The notes: generated by a model not told the origin, from the sequence alone. Shown: positions 50,131-59,457, numbered from the stretch's first letter. The stretch: DNA of 64,000 bases from Candidatus Omnitrophota bacterium (GCA_020632575.1 JACKFH010000016.1:18662-82661), one strand, 5' to 3'. A program made the numbers and translations.

Positions 50131-51384
50131 TCACTTCACCATTGGAGCAGTCGGTGGCAATCCGCGATTCACAAACAAATAGAGGCCGCTTTTTCCGCCG
50201 CAGACGATATCGACCTTCCCATCCTCGGTGACATCGGCGCAGACCAGATTCATGCCGGCGCCGATCGCGTAGTTGGGTGGCGGATTGATGGTTTCCACTC
50301 CCGGATACCAGGGAAGGTGATTGTAGGAAAGAATGTGCCGCTTGAATTGTCCATCTTCGATCTCGTACCAGAAAACCCCAAGAGGGTCGAACGAGCTTGG
50401 ATCGGCGCCGGAATGTCCTCGCAACCGCTTGCCGATGATTAAGTCGAGGTTTCCATCCTGGTTCACATCGCCAAGGATGGAGGTGTGCAGTTGACTGAGA
50501 CTGTCCTCGACTTGGTGGTCCTTGAATCCCCTTGCTCCATCCTCCCCCCGGGTCTGTTCCAGCCAGCCCATGCCATAACCGTGGCCATAGCCATAAATGA
50601 TATCATTCAAGCCATCGCCGTTCACATCGATAACCGGCATACGAATGCCCGGTTCGGCCTTGTCGTCGAGGTGGTAATCCGCGTGGAAGGTCCATTCATC
50701 TTTTGCGGGATGCTCCGGGGCTTCGTACCAACCATGAGGCGTGATGATATCTTTGCGACCATCCGAGTTGATGTCGCCGATGCCGCCGCCATGATGGTCG
50801 CCCTCAGTTCCAATGACATGGATGGCGAATTTCGGTTCATCGAGAAGTTCCAGCCAGGTCACTCCTTGCCCTTCCTTCGGCCCCCAGTGATTGACCAGGA
50901 CATCCGAGTCCCCATCGCCATCGATATCCTCGACGATGAGTCCCTCAGTCTGGTCCGATGAGAGGATCTTGGTGGGTTCCCATTCGGTCTTGTCATCGCC
51001 GGGGTTCCGATACCAAAAAACGCCGTTGGTCAGCCATCCGGAACTGATCAAGTCCATCTTTCCATCACGATCCACATCCACCGGGTATTCGCCGTTATCG
51101 TTGACAAACTCGCCCATGATATCGGCGTTCCCACGGTAGTTGGCATGTTTGGTCCAATTGGGGCCTTCGTACCAATTCACTCCACAAGTAATATCGAGAT
51201 GACCATCGCCGTTGACATCGAGCACCGCGCAGCCCTCACAGAAAGGGCCATACCAAAAAGTGTTGTTGGCCGGGTCTTGCGCGGGACCGTCGATCTTCAA
51301 GGGAACGAAAATCGGTTCGAGAGCGTAGAGGGGAAGGGAGGTGCAAATCAAAAGCAATGTCAAAATGTGCAAAGAGGTTTTCAT
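50131..51384 (-). CDS. VCBS/FG-GAP repeat secreted protein
   Basis: 417 residues from ATG 51384 (GGAAG upstream; a longer frame to 51618 runs back into the upstream gene and lacks support). Signal peptide MKTSLHILTLLLICTSLPLYA. Calcium-loop motifs DVNGDGHLDITCG, DVDRDGKMDLISSG, DIDGDGDSDVLVNHW, DINSDGRKDIITPHGW, DVNGDGLNDIIYGYG and DVNQDGNLDLIIG recur about every 45-50 residues, giving a seven-bladed propeller. Such proteins are common near polysaccharide-degrading genes in planctomycete-like genomes. A carbohydrate-binding or lyase-like role has been suggested, but no catalytic residue is visible. Confidence 0.85.
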   Translation of the reverse strand: MKTSLHILTLLLICTSLPLYALEPIFVPLKIDGPAQDPANNTFWYGPFCEGCAVLDVNGDGHLDITCGVNWYEGPNWTKHANYRGNADIMGEFVNDNGEYPVDVDRDGKMDLISSGWLTNGVFWYRNPGDDKTEWEPTKILSSDQTEGLIVEDIDGDGDSDVLVNHWGPKEGQGVTWLELLDEPKFAIHVIGTEGDHHGGGIGDINSDGRKDIITPHGWYEAPEHPAKDEWTFHADYHLDDKAEPGIRMPVIDVNGDGLNDIIYGYGHGYGMGWLEQTRGEDGARGFKDHQVEDSLSQLHTSILGDVNQDGNLDLIIGKRLRGHSGADPSSFDPLGVFWYEIEDGQFKRHILSYNHLPWYPGVETINPPPNYAIGAGMNLVCADVTEDGKVDIVCGGKSGLYLFVNRGLPPTAPMVK

Positions 51385-51457
51385 AGTCTTCCAACCTTTC
51401 GTAGTTGAAGTCCTTAAACTCATCAAAGAAATCAGGAGTTTACCATCTCTTTGGAAG

Positions 51458-52384
51458 TCAATCGATGGCCAATACCGATAACACCGGAAAGTGATCGGAG
51501 AGGGCCCGTTCGGGATCCGGGGATTCCAGACGCTTCCATTCGACTGCCTGTAGGGATTTTCCATAATAAAAGATGTGATCGATTCGGCTGTGGCCACCGG
51601 TCGTGGGAACATTGTCATCCCGTCCCGTCTCGGATGCTTCAGGCGAGGCGAGATAGGAATCCTTCCAACCTCCGCTGGTCAGCAGTGGATAATCCCCTCT
51701 GCCTTGGTCCGTGTTGAAATCGCCAAAGAAGAGAATTGGCAAATCTTCATCCACAAATATCTGTAGTTTTTCGTGGCACAACTTCGCCATCCGCTCCTGC
51801 GAGGGAGCGGTGTTATCGAAATGGGTGTTCACAGCCACGATCTCGCGCCCCGATGGCGTGTGCTTGAGGCGCGCCCAAACGGTAATGCGTGGGAAGATGT
51901 TTCCGAAACCGATGGATGCCTTATCCGGGGTCGGCGAAAGCCACCAGTGTCCTTGATCCAGGATTTCAAAAACCTCTTTGCGAATCATGAGGATCACATC
52001 GGTGTAGGAATCGAAACCGATTTCCTTGAGAGGTGGAAAGAGGGTTTCAAAGAATTCCCTTTCCTCCGAAGAGAGAGGCATCTTTCCCACCGTTTCATAA
52101 CCTTCGAGTAAATCTTGAAAGAACGCCAACTGATTCGGTGACGTTTCCTGCAACCCGAGTAGATCCGGGCGAGCCTCCTTTACGACTTGAGCACAGAGGT
52201 CCTTGCGGTCGTCCCAAGGAGGAACTCTTGAATCTTCTTCGAAGTCGACTTTCACATTGAAAGTCATCACACGGATTTCAGATTTCCCCTCGGGTGAGGA
52301 AGATGAAGAAGCGGTCAGGGCGAGAATGGGGACCCCCGCCCAAGACCCTAACAGGAACAACAACATTAAGAATCGTTTCAACAT
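51458..52384 (-). CDS. Secreted endonuclease/exonuclease/phosphatase-fold enzyme
   Basis: 308 residues from ATG 52384; signal peptide MLKRFLMLLFLLGSWAGVP. EEP fold motifs: VMTFNVKVD, LLGLQET (catalytic Glu), VNTHFDNT, FFGDFNTD (Asp/Asn), and C-terminal SRIDHIFYYG plus SDHFPVLSV (Asp-His). The fold covers DNases, sphingomyelinases and inositol phosphatases; the WDDRKDLCAQVV segment resembles secreted members of unassigned substrate in Bacteroidota. It lies 52 bp after a ceramidase-like gene, so a lipid or phosphodiester role is possible. Confidence 0.85.
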   Translation of the reverse strand: MLKRFLMLLFLLGSWAGVPILALTASSSSSPEGKSEIRVMTFNVKVDFEEDSRVPPWDDRKDLCAQVVKEARPDLLGLQETSPNQLAFFQDLLEGYETVGKMPLSSEEREFFETLFPPLKEIGFDSYTDVILMIRKEVFEILDQGHWWLSPTPDKASIGFGNIFPRITVWARLKHTPSGREIVAVNTHFDNTAPSQERMAKLCHEKLQIFVDEDLPILFFGDFNTDQGRGDYPLLTSGGWKDSYLASPEASETGRDDNVPTTGGHSRIDHIFYYGKSLQAVEWKRLESPDPERALSDHFPVLSVLAID

Positions 52385-52436
52385 CAATCCATCCTCCTCC
52401 ATCCATTGGCGGGGTATTTTGGACTCCGTCTCATCT

Positions 52437-53696
52437 TCACTGGACCGCGGGCTCTGGGCTCATGTCGATCATCTCCAGAGCGGCTTCGGTGAAAATTTCA
52501 CCTGTCATCTCCCCCAGGCAGGTTCTTGAAATGTAATTGTAACGGTCGAAGGCGCCCCAATCCTCCTTCGTCAGGATGTAACCCAGGGCATCATTGGTCA
52601 GACCGAGAAGAAAGGGGTGCTCCGTGGGCATTTTCCGTTTGAGGTAGCAACCGATATTCGGCAGCGCCTCACCAGGAATGGTCAGCATTTGCGCGGATCC
52701 CACATTCACCAAATTGACTTTAACCGACACGGTTCTGTCGGCGCCAAAGTTCATGATGGGGGAGCCGGTTCCTAATGCCCAGAGCAGGTCGCTTTCGACG
52801 GGAAAGGCCACCTCTCTCGAAAAGATCTGTAGATTCGGATTCTCCTCGACCCTAGCATCCGTAATGATGCGTAGAGCTTCGTTCGCCAGCAATTCGCCGA
52901 TCCGAATGCATTCCTCCCAGGTGTAAATCTCCCCATCGCTGTCGGGATCGCGATTGTCCGCGGTGACCATTCCACCTTGGGCGCCATTCATGAAAAGAGC
53001 CATCCCGCCCCCTTGAGATTCGATGCGGTCATAAAACGGTCCGCATATATCGGGACTCAGAATTCCTCTTCTCGGTCCCAAAACCTCCGGATGGATTGCG
53101 TAATTGACCAGCGTGCAGATCGGATTGCCATCCTCTCCGATGGCCTGCAAAACTCCGCAACGCGGATCGAAGAGGGCGGGAGCATAAGCGTTCCAGGCGA
53201 TGCGATCGGCAATTCGATCGTGCGCGATTTTCAATTTCGCGGGCTGAAGATTCGCCGCCGCTTCGTCCACCGCTTCGGCCGCCTGGGTGCAAACCCAATC
53301 GATATAGTCCAAGTCGGCGTGGATATTCCCTTCCTCATCCGGAAAGGCATAAATATCCGGCGCGCTGTGGGTGTGGGTGCTCCCGATCAAGACACCCTCC
53401 CTCGGAACATTCTTAATCCGATCGCGGATACGTTCACAAAGTGGGGTTGGAAAGCCGATGAAATCCAGGCTCACTAGCGCCACTCTGGTCCCACCTTGCT
53501 CCAGGACCAGCGCACGCGCAAACAGATCACCCTTTCTCTCTGTCGAGGGCAAAGGCTTGCCCGTACCTCCCGACAAGGGTAACAACTCCTCCGGAGTCAC
53601 GACCCGAGACGCCGCTCCGGTTTTGAACTCAGAAGCGCAAAACGAGGCCGGAGCTGCGATTGCCAGCGTTAAGATAACCACCAGGAGTTTGTTCAT
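52437..53696 (-). CDS. Neutral/alkaline ceramidase N-terminal-like protein, secreted
   Basis: 419 residues from ATG 53696 (GGAGGGA upstream). Signal peptide MNKLLVVILTLAIAAPASFCA. Fold motifs: GAASRVVTPEE, LFARALVLEQGGTRVALVSLD, GSTHTHSAPD (zinc His), NYAIHPEVLG (second His), MALFMNGAQGGM and MLTIPGEALP (Glu ligand). Length matches the N-terminal catalytic domain only; the C-terminal Ig domain of true ceramidases is missing. Many planctomycete-type homologues are of this short form and their substrate is unproven. Confidence 0.83.
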   Translation of the reverse strand: MNKLLVVILTLAIAAPASFCASEFKTGAASRVVTPEELLPLSGGTGKPLPSTERKGDLFARALVLEQGGTRVALVSLDFIGFPTPLCERIRDRIKNVPREGVLIGSTHTHSAPDIYAFPDEEGNIHADLDYIDWVCTQAAEAVDEAAANLQPAKLKIAHDRIADRIAWNAYAPALFDPRCGVLQAIGEDGNPICTLVNYAIHPEVLGPRRGILSPDICGPFYDRIESQGGGMALFMNGAQGGMVTADNRDPDSDGEIYTWEECIRIGELLANEALRIITDARVEENPNLQIFSREVAFPVESDLLWALGTGSPIMNFGADRTVSVKVNLVNVGSAQMLTIPGEALPNIGCYLKRKMPTEHPFLLGLTNDALGYILTKEDWGAFDRYNYISRTCLGEMTGEIFTEAALEMIDMSPEPAVQ

Positions 53697-53853
53697 CGGT
53701 CCCTCCAATCTCTTGGATCCAATTGACGATCCGCGCGGGCGATACGATACACATTCGCGCCTGGACATTCCAACCCTCGGGCCTGTCAATTTTGCGTCAC
53801 GGCAAAGCGCGGCGCTTGTTCCGATGGATCAGGCGGATATGATTCCGATTCAC

Positions 53854-53875
53854 CGGTTCGAGTCTTTTCGAACCG
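53854..53875. promoter_or_regulatory. Perfect 8-bp stem-loop before the ADP-ribosylglycohydrolase gene
   Basis: CGGTTCGA (53854-53861) and TCGAACCG (53868-53875) enclose a 6-nt loop, about 10 nt before the GGAGG of the downstream gene. It lies in the 201-bp divergent region with the ceramidase-like gene. Candidate operator or translational control hairpin. Confidence 0.4.
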
Positions 53876-53897
53876 TTCAATCGATGGAGGTTTGATG

Positions 53898-55148
53898 ATG
53901 ATTCGACATGCGGCAATCCTGATTGTGTTGAGCCAGTTGGGCATTTACGGTGCGTGCGCCCAAACAGATTCAATGACTGAGCGCCATCTGCCGGTCAATG
54001 AATACATCGACAAGATGAAAGGCGCCTGGATCGGACAAATGGCGGGGGTGGGTTGGGGCGCTCCGACGGAATTCAGATTTGAGGGCAGGATCGTTCCCGA
54101 AGACGAAATGCCCGAGTGGACTCCCGAAACGGTCAATCAGTTCGAACAGGATGACTTGTATGTGGAGATGACCTTTCTCCGCACCCTGGAACTGCATGGC
54201 CTCGATGCTTCGATCCGTCAGGCTGGGATCGATTTCGCCAACAGCGGTTACGAACTCTGGCACGCCAACAAACAAGGCCGCAACAATCTTCGATCCGGCA
54301 TCGCCCCGCCCGATTCGGGGCATCCCCAATTCAACCCACACGCCGACGATATCGACTATCAAATTGAATCGGATTTCTCGGGGCTCATCTCGCCGGGTCT
54401 GCCCAACCGTGTTATTCAACTTGGCGAGACTTTCGGGCGCCTGATGAATTACGGGGATGGGGTCTATGGGGGTCAGTTTATCGGGGGGATGTACGCGCAT
54501 GCTTTCTTTGAATCGGATATCGAGGAGATCATCGATGCGGGTTTGAAGTGCATCCCGGAGAAGAGTCAATATCACGAGTGTGTCAGGGATGTCCTCCGTT
54601 GGTTCCATGAGAACCCGGATGACTGGATCGCGACCTGGAAAAAGATCGATGAGAAATACCATCGAAACCTGGATTACCGAAGGGGCTCCTGTGGAAAAGA
54701 ACAATTCAATATTGACGCCAAGATCAATGGCGCCTATGTCTTGATGGGACTCCTGTATGGGGGCGGCGATCCGGATAAAACCATCATCATCGCCACACGG
54801 TGCGGCCATGATTCGGACTGCAACCCCTCGAGCGCGGCCGGGGTGTTGTTCACCACCCTAGGCTATTCAAACATTCCGGAACGTTTTAAATCCGCACTGG
54901 ATGAGAAGACCCCATTCAGTTACACGACCTACAATTTCCCAGGGCTTGTTCAGGTTTGCGAAAAGCTGGCCAGGGAAGCTGTGGTCTCGGAGGGAGGAAA
55001 GATCGAGACGACCCTGGATGAGGGAGAGGTATTTTTCATTCCAGCCCAAAAGCCGAAACCCGCTCCACTCGAAAAGTCCTGGGAACCGGGTCCCATTACG
55101 GAAAGTCGTTTTACTGCGGAGGAACTTTCGAAGATCCAGACGAAGTGA
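53898..55148 (+). CDS. Exported ADP-ribosylglycohydrolase-fold protein
   Basis: 416 residues. Three adjacent start codons exist (TTG 53892, ATG 53895, ATG 53898); the last has the best spacing from GGAGG. Signal peptide MIRHAAILIVLSQLGIYGACAQ. ARH/DraG motifs: DKMKGAWIGQMAGVGWGAPTEF, EQDDLYVEM and CGHDSDCNPSSAAG, the paired metal-binding acids. DraG/ARH enzymes remove ADP-ribose in the cytosol. Secretion suggests another riboside or glycoside substrate. Homologues of this exported type occur beside glycosidases. Convergent with the next gene. Confidence 0.85.
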   Translation: MIRHAAILIVLSQLGIYGACAQTDSMTERHLPVNEYIDKMKGAWIGQMAGVGWGAPTEFRFEGRIVPEDEMPEWTPETVNQFEQDDLYVEMTFLRTLELHGLDASIRQAGIDFANSGYELWHANKQGRNNLRSGIAPPDSGHPQFNPHADDIDYQIESDFSGLISPGLPNRVIQLGETFGRLMNYGDGVYGGQFIGGMYAHAFFESDIEEIIDAGLKCIPEKSQYHECVRDVLRWFHENPDDWIATWKKIDEKYHRNLDYRRGSCGKEQFNIDAKINGAYVLMGLLYGGGDPDKTIIIATRCGHDSDCNPSSAAGVLFTTLGYSNIPERFKSALDEKTPFSYTTYNFPGLVQVCEKLAREAVVSEGGKIETTLDEGEVFFIPAQKPKPAPLEKSWEPGPITESRFTAEELSKIQTK

Positions 55149-55198
55149 ACGACCCTGCTGCCAATTCCGGGAATCGGGACGCCATCCAGTCCGCTGAA

Positions 55199-56395
55199 TT
55201 AGATGGTGTATTGCGGGATCTTCAGTAACTCGCCGTCTTTCAACGCGGATTGGTGCGCCACAATACCGGCCACGGTCATGTTCAGGGCCCAGGCGATATC
55301 CACCAGGGGTTTCCGTTCCTGCAGGATCGAATAGATGAACTCCTCCATCAGATAGGCATGGGATCCCCCATGGCCACCCGCCGACACATTGGCAGGGAGC
55401 GGGGGTTTGGCAAGAACCACATCGGAGATATCCGAAGTACCCTGAAAATCCGTCCCGGTTAAGGACCCATCCTCGCCGCGCACACGTCCCACTTCGCCGA
55501 GATGTCCGGCCGTATCCCAACTGACCGCCATGCGGGACATTCCGCCACCGCTTGTTCGAAACAGGGCGATTTCGGTGCCGAAGGGATTCTTGTAGACATT
55601 GTTTTCGGGTTTCAAATGGTCGATCTTGCTCGGGATTCCCAGGCATGAGACTTCGGTGAAACTCTCTCCGGTCACTGCGACATGGTAGGCGTTGGAATGA
55701 GTCGGGTAAAACTGCGGAGGCAGACCGATGCGCCAGCCCTTATAGGAATCGAGGGGCTCCGGGAAGAAGTGGTAATACTCGCCCTCGGTGTAAATCATCC
55801 GCCCCATCTTGCCAGCCTCGAATATCTTCCGCATCGCATAGCAATCGTCGCGGAAGGCCGAGGTTTCGAACATCATATAATTGAGACCGGAGGATTTGAC
55901 AGTTTCGTAAAGACGATGCCCATCCTCCAGGGATCCCCAGCAAGCGGGCACCGCGGAAGCCACATGCTTGCCGTGATTCAGGACATCGATGCAATGGCGA
56001 GCGTGGCTGGGAGCATCGGTGGCCACAAACACCGCCTCGATGCTATCATCCTTAACCAGCTCCTCCAAAGAGGGATAGGTCTTGTCACAACGAGTGGCCT
56101 TTGCCAGTCCCTGGCAGCGATCGGGGATCAAGTCGCTGACCGCGACCACCTCCACATTGGGGTGGTCTTGAAAACCGAAAGCCGCACCGAAATGGCAAAC
56201 GCCATAACCCACAAGGCCGACTCGGACCTTTCGATCGGAAATCGGCTCCCATTTGACGTCTTCTCGCGTGTTGCTTTCGGTTTCATCGAATCCCTGAATC
56301 GGTTTGTCCGCCGCCAAAACAACGGGGGCAAGACTGGTTACCCCGGCTCCAATGGATAGGTCTTTCAGAAAAGTTCTTCGCGTCGTTGCATCCAT
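55199..56395 (-). CDS. Tat-exported Gfo/Idh/MocA family protein lacking the EKP lysine
   Basis: 398 residues from ATG 56395 (GGAG at 8 nt). ATTRRTFLKDLSIGAG is a Tat leader. VRVGLVGYGVCHFG is the nucleotide loop. The usual EKP is replaced by SAVPACWGSLEDG, as in GH109-like proteins, with YPTHSNAYHVAVTGESF and GGHGGSHAYLMEEFI further on. NAD-dependent hydrolase or isomerase chemistry is possible. Divergent from the TolB-like gene with a palindromic operator candidate between them. Confidence 0.85.
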   Translation of the reverse strand: MDATTRRTFLKDLSIGAGVTSLAPVVLAADKPIQGFDETESNTREDVKWEPISDRKVRVGLVGYGVCHFGAAFGFQDHPNVEVVAVSDLIPDRCQGLAKATRCDKTYPSLEELVKDDSIEAVFVATDAPSHARHCIDVLNHGKHVASAVPACWGSLEDGHRLYETVKSSGLNYMMFETSAFRDDCYAMRKIFEAGKMGRMIYTEGEYYHFFPEPLDSYKGWRIGLPPQFYPTHSNAYHVAVTGESFTEVSCLGIPSKIDHLKPENNVYKNPFGTEIALFRTSGGGMSRMAVSWDTAGHLGEVGRVRGEDGSLTGTDFQGTSDISDVVLAKPPLPANVSAGGHGGSHAYLMEEFIYSILQERKPLVDIAWALNMTVAGIVAHQSALKDGELLKIPQYTI

Positions 56396-56419
56396 GATGA
56401 CTCCACCTCGTTCCACTAT

Positions 56420-56457
56420 TTGACCATGATGGTCCTTCAAGTCCGCTCGCTGGTCAA
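56420..56457. promoter_or_regulatory. Palindromic operator candidate in a divergent promoter
   Basis: GACCATGATGGTC (56422-56434) is a perfect 6+1+6 palindrome. The longer half-site TTGACCA (56420-56426) has an exact inverted copy TGGTCAA at 56451-56457. Three related half-sites within 38 bp between divergent genes suggest a repressor-binding region. Confidence 0.4.
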
Positions 56458-56532
56458 GGAAGATACCCATCCAGGAAAACCCGTGGTACGATCCCCGCCG
56501 GCAAGTCGATGTCGATTGTTGTGAGGTGAGTC

Positions 56533-57570
56533 ATGCGGGCAAGATACTTGACGGCTCTGTTTTTCTTTATCTTGGGAACGATGTTCTCCACAGAATCCAG
56601 CGCCTCGGATGATGCGGCAAAGCTTCAGGAAGAAATCCACCACAAAGGTTGGATTGTCTATTGTTCACGAGCGGACAACGGCACCTGGGATCTCTTTCTC
56701 TGCCGCCCGGATGGCTCGGACAAGCGGAACCTGACCAATACAGCCGACTTTGAGGAAGCGGCGCCCCGCTTCTCGCCCGATGGAAAGAAAATCCTCTATC
56801 GTCGGCTCGACAAGGGATCGACGATTAACCACGACAAGTGGGGATTCCAGGGGAAGTTGACGATCTGTAACTCGGATGGATCGGATCCGGTCGAGTATGG
56901 CGGCGAGGGGGAATACCCCTGGGCGGCCTGGTCGCCGGATGGAACTCAGATCGCTTCGTTGACGGTGAAGGGAATCCAGGTGATCGATCTCGCTAGCCGG
57001 AAAGTAGTGAAAGAATTCCCCCGCAAAGGGATCTACCAACAACTCTTCTGGTCGCCCGATGGAAAATGGTTTTGCGGGACCGGCAACCATGGCGGGGAGT
57101 CGTGGACAGTGGTTCGAATGAATCTCGAGACCGGAGAAGTCAACGCGCTCCGGAGTTTCCAAACTTGCACCCCCGATTGGTATCCCGATTCTGAACATGT
57201 GATCGTTTCCTCACGGCCTGCGGGGCAACCCGCGAACAATGGCTATGGCTACACCCAATTGTGGGAGGTGGATGGCGAGGGGAAGGAGCAAAAACTTCTT
57301 TATGGCGAGGATGGGGTGCACATCTACAGCGGCGCTGTGTCGCCGGATGGGGAGTACATTCTATTCAGCAAGTGTCCGGATGACGGTGGTGGGGCCGAAC
57401 GATCAGGAGGAACAATCTGTCTCATGCGATCCGCCGATGCGCCCACGATCGGAGGACCGAGTCCGGAACTTCGGAAAGTTCATCCAGATGTCAAAAACGG
57501 TCCAGTGATCGAGATCGACAAGGGCTGGGAACCGCATTGGACCTACCAGGAGATCTCTGTCAGACCATGA
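56533..57570 (+). CDS. TolB-like/PD40 beta-propeller exported protein
   Basis: 345 residues; GAGGTGAG precedes the ATG; signal peptide ends near SSAS. WD40-like PD40 blades: DLFLCRPDGSDKRNLTN, APRFSPDGKKILY, AAWSPDGTQIASL, LFWSPDGKWFCG and GAVSPDGEYILFSKC. Such six-bladed propellers act in periplasmic protein scaffolds or carbohydrate binding; no enzyme motif is seen. The lipoprotein gene starts inside its stop codon (ATGA), so the two are coupled. First gene of a seven-gene run. Confidence 0.82.
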   Translation: MRARYLTALFFFILGTMFSTESSASDDAAKLQEEIHHKGWIVYCSRADNGTWDLFLCRPDGSDKRNLTNTADFEEAAPRFSPDGKKILYRRLDKGSTINHDKWGFQGKLTICNSDGSDPVEYGGEGEYPWAAWSPDGTQIASLTVKGIQVIDLASRKVVKEFPRKGIYQQLFWSPDGKWFCGTGNHGGESWTVVRMNLETGEVNALRSFQTCTPDWYPDSEHVIVSSRPAGQPANNGYGYTQLWEVDGEGKEQKLLYGEDGVHIYSGAVSPDGEYILFSKCPDDGGGAERSGGTICLMRSADAPTIGGPSPELRKVHPDVKNGPVIEIDKGWEPHWTYQEISVRP

Positions 57571-58037
57571 CACGGACTCGATGGTCATCAGGATCTCTCA
57601 TTTTATTGATGGGCTCATTGTGGCTTGCCTGTTCCCAAGAGCCGAACACGGGTGAGGATCCGGAAGTCACAACACGGGGAAGTGTGGAAGTCACCGCGCA
57701 GCTGGTGGAAATCCGTGGCGAGTTTGTCAACCGCGCAGATTACGATTACGCCTTCGTGATGAAATACAAGGTCCTCGAGGTGCACCGTGGGAAGGTCGAT
57801 TCGGACTTTATCTATGTCGCTCATTACAACCCCGAGAAACCGAGAGACCGTGTAGCCGATGAACGGGTCTCGGATGTGGGGGGAACCCTGCAAAAGTTTC
57901 ATGCCGGGGATATTCATCGCATGGCGCTCGAGACGCCGATTGACGATTACTTCATGGGGGGCATCATCAACCGGTATTTCGAGGAATACAAAGGCCCCAT
58001 CTACTGGGCGGTGTGGACCAATCCGGTCTCCAAGTAG
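57567..58037 (+). CDS. Small lipoprotein of unknown function
   Basis: 156 residues from ATG 57567, overlapping the previous stop by four bases; a longer frame from 57537 would overlap further and lacks the signal start. Lipobox LACS after a hydrophobic stretch (SLILLMGSLWLACS), so lipid-anchored in an outer or inner membrane. The mature part is beta-rich (SVEVTAQLVEIRGEF, YAFVMKYKVLEVHRG, DFIYVAHYNPEKP). No domain recognised. Ends 7 bp before the MBOAT gene, so it may belong to the same polysaccharide-modification complex. Confidence 0.72.
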   Translation: MTRTRWSSGSLILLMGSLWLACSQEPNTGEDPEVTTRGSVEVTAQLVEIRGEFVNRADYDYAFVMKYKVLEVHRGKVDSDFIYVAHYNPEKPRDRVADERVSDVGGTLQKFHAGDIHRMALETPIDDYFMGGIINRYFEEYKGPIYWAVWTNPVSK

Positions 58038-58044
58038 CGCATAA

Positions 58045-59445
58045 ATGGTTTTTACCTCCCATATCTTTCTCTTTTACTTTCTCCCTTTTGTCCTTTTTGT
58101 TTATTACCTCTTGCCTCGCGGGCGGAATTTTTTTCTTCTGTGCGCGAGTTATGTCTTTTATGGGTGGTGGCAGCCTTGGTTTGTCTTCCTTATGTTCTTC
58201 GCCACCTGGGTCAATTATTTGGGCGGAATTGCAATCACCAGGCCTGGAGCGACTGGAAGAAGTCGAAAACTGGCGCTGACCCTGTCAGTGGGGGTTAGTT
58301 TAAGCCTCCTCGGTTTCTTCAAGTATTTCATGTTTCTGGAGAACAACCTGAACGATCTCCTCGCGTTGCTTGGGTCTGAAAATTTTTCCATCTATGTGGT
58401 CACACTGCCCATCGGGATCTCGTTTTATATCTTCCAGAGCCTGAGTTATTCGGTCGATGTCTACCGTGGAGAATCACCGCCGGTTCGGTCCTTCTTCGAT
58501 TTCGCCTGCTATGTCGCCCTGTTCCCCCAGCTGATTGCCGGGCCGATTGTCCGCTACAACACGATCGCCGACCAGCTCGTGGAGAGAGACCACACGGTCC
58601 AAAAATTCTCCTCGGGGACAGCCCTCTTTATCCTCGGTTTCGCGAAGAAAATCCTACTGGCCAATCCAATGGGAGAGATTGCCGACTCGGTCTTTGCCGC
58701 CAATTCTCCGGCTACAATTGACGCTTGGTTTGGGGTGACCGCTTATGCCTTCCAAATCTATTTCGATTTCTCCGGGTATTCGGACATGGCGATCGGTCTG
58801 GGGCGGATGTTCGGGTTCGAGTTCCTTCGGAATTTCAACGCCCCCTATCTGGCGGACAGCATCACCGATTTCTGGCGACGCTGGCACATTTCGCTGTCGA
58901 CCTTCCTCCGAGATTATCTCTACATCCCTCTGGGCGGAAATCGAAAGGGAACGCGTCGCACTTACCTGAATCTGGCGATTGTCATGCTTCTCGGCGGGCT
59001 CTGGCATGGAGCGAGTTGGGTCTTTGTGATTTGGGGAGCCTATCACGGAGCGTTGCTTTGCTTTGAACGTTGGAGGGGAAAAGAGAGTCTCTATAACAGC
59101 CTTCCAAGGCCGGTCCGCGTCGCGATCACTTTTGTTCTGGTCCTCTTCTCCTGGGTTCTGTTCCGGTCTCCGGATATTCAACAGGCCTTTGATTTCTTTG
59201 GAGCGATGTTTGGGGTTTTGAAACCGGAAGGAGGATCGATCCTTCTCGCGGCGGAACTCTATACGCGGGGTCATCTCGTGCTGATGGCCATCTGCGCGGC
59301 TTTTGCTTTCCAGCCCTTACAAGCCTTCGATTGGGCGCCTACAATCACCTGGAAGAAGATGGTCATTCTCATCCTCTTGTTTTTGGTCGCGATCATGATG
59401 ATGTTTGTACAAGCCTTTAACCCGTTTTTGTACTTCCAGTTCTAA
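58045..59445 (+). CDS. MBOAT O-acyltransferase (AlgI/DltB family)
   Basis: 466 residues with about ten to eleven transmembrane helices. Family motifs: YVFYGWWQPWF, LPIGISFYIFQSLSYSVDVYRG, FPQLIAGPIVRY, DFSGYSDMAIGLGRMFGF, DFWRRWHISLSTFLRDYLYIPLGG (H281) and GGLWHGASWVF (catalytic H321). It would pass acetyl groups across the membrane to an acceptor. The next gene encodes an AlgJ/AlgX-like protein, the usual partner in exopolysaccharide acetylation. Confidence 0.94.
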   Translation: MVFTSHIFLFYFLPFVLFVYYLLPRGRNFFLLCASYVFYGWWQPWFVFLMFFATWVNYLGGIAITRPGATGRSRKLALTLSVGVSLSLLGFFKYFMFLENNLNDLLALLGSENFSIYVVTLPIGISFYIFQSLSYSVDVYRGESPPVRSFFDFACYVALFPQLIAGPIVRYNTIADQLVERDHTVQKFSSGTALFILGFAKKILLANPMGEIADSVFAANSPATIDAWFGVTAYAFQIYFDFSGYSDMAIGLGRMFGFEFLRNFNAPYLADSITDFWRRWHISLSTFLRDYLYIPLGGNRKGTRRTYLNLAIVMLLGGLWHGASWVFVIWGAYHGALLCFERWRGKESLYNSLPRPVRVAITFVLVLFSWVLFRSPDIQQAFDFFGAMFGVLKPEGGSILLAAELYTRGHLVLMAICAAFAFQPLQAFDWAPTITWKKMVILILLFLVAIMMMFVQAFNPFLYFQF

Positions 59446-59457
59446 AAGGATGACGCT

